From contig CM037880.1 of the NCBI GenBank assembly GCA_021292165.1, positions 210,194,942 through 210,258,941 of the forward strand: a stretch of 64,000 bases of DNA. Direction: 5' to 3'. The DNA comes from Shinisaurus crocodilurus. Its lineage: Eukaryota > Chordata > Lepidosauria > Squamata > Shinisauridae. The notes under the pieces were generated by a model. It worked only from the letters and a program-made list of their open reading frames with translations, did not search any database and had not been told where the DNA came from. The position numbers and the translations under genes were made by a program. Positions 61,890 to 64,000 of this stretch are shown here, piece after piece; positions within the stretch are counted from its first letter, which is position 1; every line of letters begins with the position of its first letter.

Positions 61890-61913
61890 TACACACACAC
61901 ACACACACACACA
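61890..61913. repeat. (AC)n microsatellite
   Basis: Eleven AC units next to the left end of the following repeat. Confidence 0.9.
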
Positions 61914-62011
61914 TACACTAGCTGTTGCCCGTGGCTTCGCTCACGTAGATTTTAGGATTTGGTACAATTGTTTTTAAAAGAAACATGATGGAATCCCAGC
62001 TGTACTTGTAA

Positions 62012-62378
62012 AATCAAGCCTCGCCGGGCAAAACGAGGCCGAAATTGGCCCCGCTCACGCCCGGCGAGGCCTTACCTTTTTCTTCGGGGCAGCTCGCCCT
62101 CTCCGCAGCGAGCCGCCCGCGCAGCCCGTTCCGTCCCGTTGCGTCACTTCCGGGACCGGAAATGACGCGACGGAACCCTGCGCAGGCGCTCTGAACCCGT
62201 GGTGCGTTTTGTGCCTGCGCAGGGTCCCATCGCGTCATTTCCGTACTCGGAAGTGATGGACGGGGCCGGCGAAGCCCGATCGAGCGGCGCGGAGAACCTC
62301 TCCGCACCGCTCAGAAAATCGAGTCGGGTCGGCACCCCCGTGGAAGATCGGGTCGGGGGCGCAACCCGGCCTTGGATC
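62012..62378. mobile_element. Foldback hAT-like element, family A variant, copy 5
   Basis: GC- and CpG-rich with gttgcgtcacttccgg and gaccggaaatgacgcgacgg forming one inverted pair, and ctgcgcaggc with gcctgcgcag another (about 62188-62223). Shoulders cgatcgagcggcgcggagaa and tcagaaaatcgagtcgggtc match 63600-63660. The central ccagggcaac arms are absent. Ends approximate. Confidence 0.55.
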
Positions 62379-62384
62379 CACTGC

Positions 62385-63058
62385 TAATCCCAGCTCCCCT
62401 GGGAATCTCAGCTCCCCCAAGATTACACAATGAAATCCCAGCTCCCACCCAGGACTATCTGCTCCCCCCCCCGGGACTACACAATGAAATCCCTGTTCCC
62501 TTTCCCCCCAGGATTGCACAATGAAATCCCAGTTCCCCTGGGACTACACAGTGAAATCCCAGCTCCCTCCGGACTACACAATGAAATCCCTGCTCCCCCT
62601 CCCCCGCCGGGACTACACAACAATGAAATCCCTGCTCCCCAACCGGGACTACACAACAGTGAAATCCCAGCTCCCCTTCAGGACTACACAACAATGAATT
62701 CCCTGCTCCCCCCCTCCGGGACTGTACAATGAAATCCCTGCTTTCCTCCCCCCTGGGACTACACAATAAAATCTCTGTCCGCCCCCCCCCCCCCCGGGAC
62801 TGCACAATGAAATCCCTCCTCCCCCCAGGCACTACACAATGAAATCCCAGCTCCCCCTCTGGGACTAAGCAACAATCAAATCCCTACTCTCCCCCCCCCA
62901 GGACTAGGCAACAGTGAAATCCCAGCTTGCCCCCCCCCCGGGACTACACAGCAATGAAATCCCTGTTCCCCCTCCCTTTGGGACTACCCAACAATGTAAA
63001 CCCAGCTTGCCCCCCCCAGGACTACCCAACAATGAAATTCCAGCTCCCCCCCCCCGTG
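62385..63058. repeat. Minisatellite, about 18 units of 28-40 bp
   Basis: Each unit has the order ggactacacaatgaaatccc, then (ag/tg)ctcccc and a C run of variable length. Variants alternate between aatcccagctcc and aatccctgctcc, and between cacaatg and cacaacaatg. The translated frames (62430-62732 plus, 62455-62832 minus) are repeat artefacts. Confidence 0.92.
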
Positions 63059-63266
63059 TAGGCCGTGGCTGCAGTGCATATGAATATTCTGTTTTGATGT
63101 AGGAGAGATTTGCATATCCGCTCCTGATTGGGCCGCTGTGGTGGCAGTTCATACGAACATTCTAAATGTCATTGGAGTGATTTGCATAACCGCTCCTGAA
63201 TGGCTCCTGCGAACATTCCAAGTGACGCCATTGGCTATCATCTATTTTGAGCCGTACAGGCACAGT

Positions 63267-63725
63267 TAGTGGTGTCCACGAACCTTAGGGGGGGGTCTGC
63301 CTCGCCTCTCCGCAATGGCAGCCCCCCCGCCCCGATATTCTCAGCGGCGCGGAGCAGTTCTCCGCTCCGCTTGAGCCCGCCAATCCAGCTGCGCTTCTCC
63401 CATCGCGTCACTTCCAGCTGGTCAGAAGTGACACGACGGGACCCTGCGCCGCTGCGCTGGGACCCCGCTCTGTGTATTTTCCGGAGAAACCAGGGCAACA
63501 GGGCTGTTTAAAATACAAAATATGCAAAATACGTAGCGCGGGGGCCCAGCGCGTCATTTCTGGCTCGCTGGAAATGATTCGACGGGAGCAGCACGACCAG
63601 CTCGGTGGGATCGAGCGGTGAGGAGAACTGCTCTGTGCCGCTCAGAAAAACGAGTCGGGGGGGCCACCGCCATGGAGAGTCGAGGTGGCAGTGAGGTGCC
63701 CCCCCCCGGTACGTGGACACCCCTA
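63267..63725. mobile_element. Foldback hAT-like element, family A variant, copy 6
   Basis: Starts TAGTGGTGTCCACGAACC, ends GGTACGTGGACACCCCTA: good terminal inverted repeats (tagtggtgtccacg / cgtggacacccct). Inner arms: gggaccctgcgccgctgcgc, ccggagaaaccagggcaaca on the left; the right arm is shortened to aaaatacgtagcgcgggggc. Flanking octamers do not match. Confidence 0.68.
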
Positions 63726-63774
63726 CCTGTGAGCAGCTTTGGAACAGACTATCCTTTTCAGAATGCAAAAATGC

Positions 63775-64000
63775 TCTGCTGAAAAGGTGCTTGCTTCCCC
63801 TCTGCCCTCTGCCCTCGCTCTCCCTTTTTCTTTCCTGCCCTATCTTTTGAGCTCGTAAGGCTGTGGGGAGGGACTGTCTCGTTTGTTTGTTTGTTTGTTT
63901 AATTGATTGTATATAAGCCGCCCACTCCAGGAGCCTTTCTGGCAGAGCAGCAGGATAAAAAAAGGCTTCAGAGTGCAGTCCTATCAACTTTGCCCTTTGA
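63775..64000 (+). repeat. Repeat X, copy 4, runs off the window end
   Basis: gctcgtaaggctgtggggag, ggactgtctcg, (TTTG)n at about 63880-63900, tataagccgcccactccagg and gcagagcagcaggataaaaa. Confidence 0.5.

Larger units (their letters stand above)
61917..63240. repeat. Unclassified (CAGT)-type repeat, second copy, with minisatellite and foldback inside
   Basis: 61917-62010 matches 17692-17770 (actagctgttgcccgtggct, gattttaggatttgg, tgtttttaaaagaaaca). 63060-63240 matches 18010-18190 (gagatttgcatatccgctcc, ttcatacgaacattctaa, gatttgcataaccgctcc). Between them lie a family A foldback and a minisatellite whose unit (aatcccagctc) already appears once at 61991, suggesting that it grew from the element itself. 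Confidence 0.6.

Noticed and set aside
62430..62832. Proline-rich and glycine-rich open frames on both strands
   Set aside because: Both are readings of the minisatellite units; frames stay open because the units lack stops.
62385..63058. CRISPR-like array
   Set aside because: Repeats are adjacent with variable C runs rather than unique spacers, and the sequence context is a vertebrate genome.

Overview
The window is vertebrate nuclear DNA, most likely from a squamate reptile (lizard or snake). This is inferred from the repeat spectrum, not from a gene: CR1 LINEs ending in ATTCTATGA repeats, several L2-clade LINEs, tRNA-derived SINEs with LINE-like tails, 5S-rRNA-derived SINEs and many short hAT-type DNA transposons. 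I found no convincing host protein-coding exon, rRNA gene, tRNA gene or CRISPR array. Nearly all open reading frames are retrotransposon proteins, their reverse-strand shadows or translated microsatellites. The window reads as an intergenic or deep intronic region that has absorbed many nested insertions.

Layout. 1-4.9 kb: an LTR-like repeat, a 5S-derived SINE, a foldback element and a 1.3-kb CR1 fragment. 5-10.5 kb: mostly unassigned sequence with short SINE and LINE pieces; a LINE of unsettled clade carries a CR1 fragment in its middle. 10.5-12.4 kb: a foldback element split at its apex by an L2 LINE. 13-18.9 kb: another foldback, an L2 remnant, a small hAT MITE, a SINE holding a solo-LTR-like insert that itself holds an L2-like fragment and a 5S SINE, a locally rearranged mosaic at 17.0-17.3 kb, an unclassified (CAGT)n-bearing repeat and a LINE C-terminus with a zinc-finger motif. 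19-27 kb: two hAT elements with exact 8-bp target-site duplications (TSDs) plus SINEs. 28-43.5 kb: most copies of two palindromic element families (A and B below), with interspersed SINE, L2 and L3-like pieces. 43.7-50.2 kb: CR1, L2, three clustered hAT MITEs and an AT-rich tandem array. 51.4-55.3 kb: the best-preserved gene, a 976-codon L2-clade LINE ORF (apurinic endonuclease plus reverse transcriptase) with no internal stop, inside an older AT-rich element. 55.3-64 kb: degraded repeats, a foldback with a perfect TSD, a stretch without recognisable repeats near 60 kb, an L2 3' end and a composite repeat with an internal minisatellite.

Family names A to G and X are mine. A and B: palindromic non-autonomous elements of about 330-460 bp, ends near TAGGGATG / CATCCCTA, with 8-bp TSDs where these can be read, so hAT superfamily. 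C and D: AT-rich repeats with similar ends. E and F: other inverted-repeat families. G: a short dispersed repeat with a gta-ac-tg-tta head. X: a repeat whose 3' end resembles a LINE tail. The most notable observations are the hAT-like foldback radiation, LINE sequence sitting at the apex of two foldbacks, the three-piece mosaic at 17,017-17,283, and two kinds of 5S-derived SINE with different LINE tails. Coordinates of old repeats are accurate to about 10-30 bp, except where a TSD fixes them.
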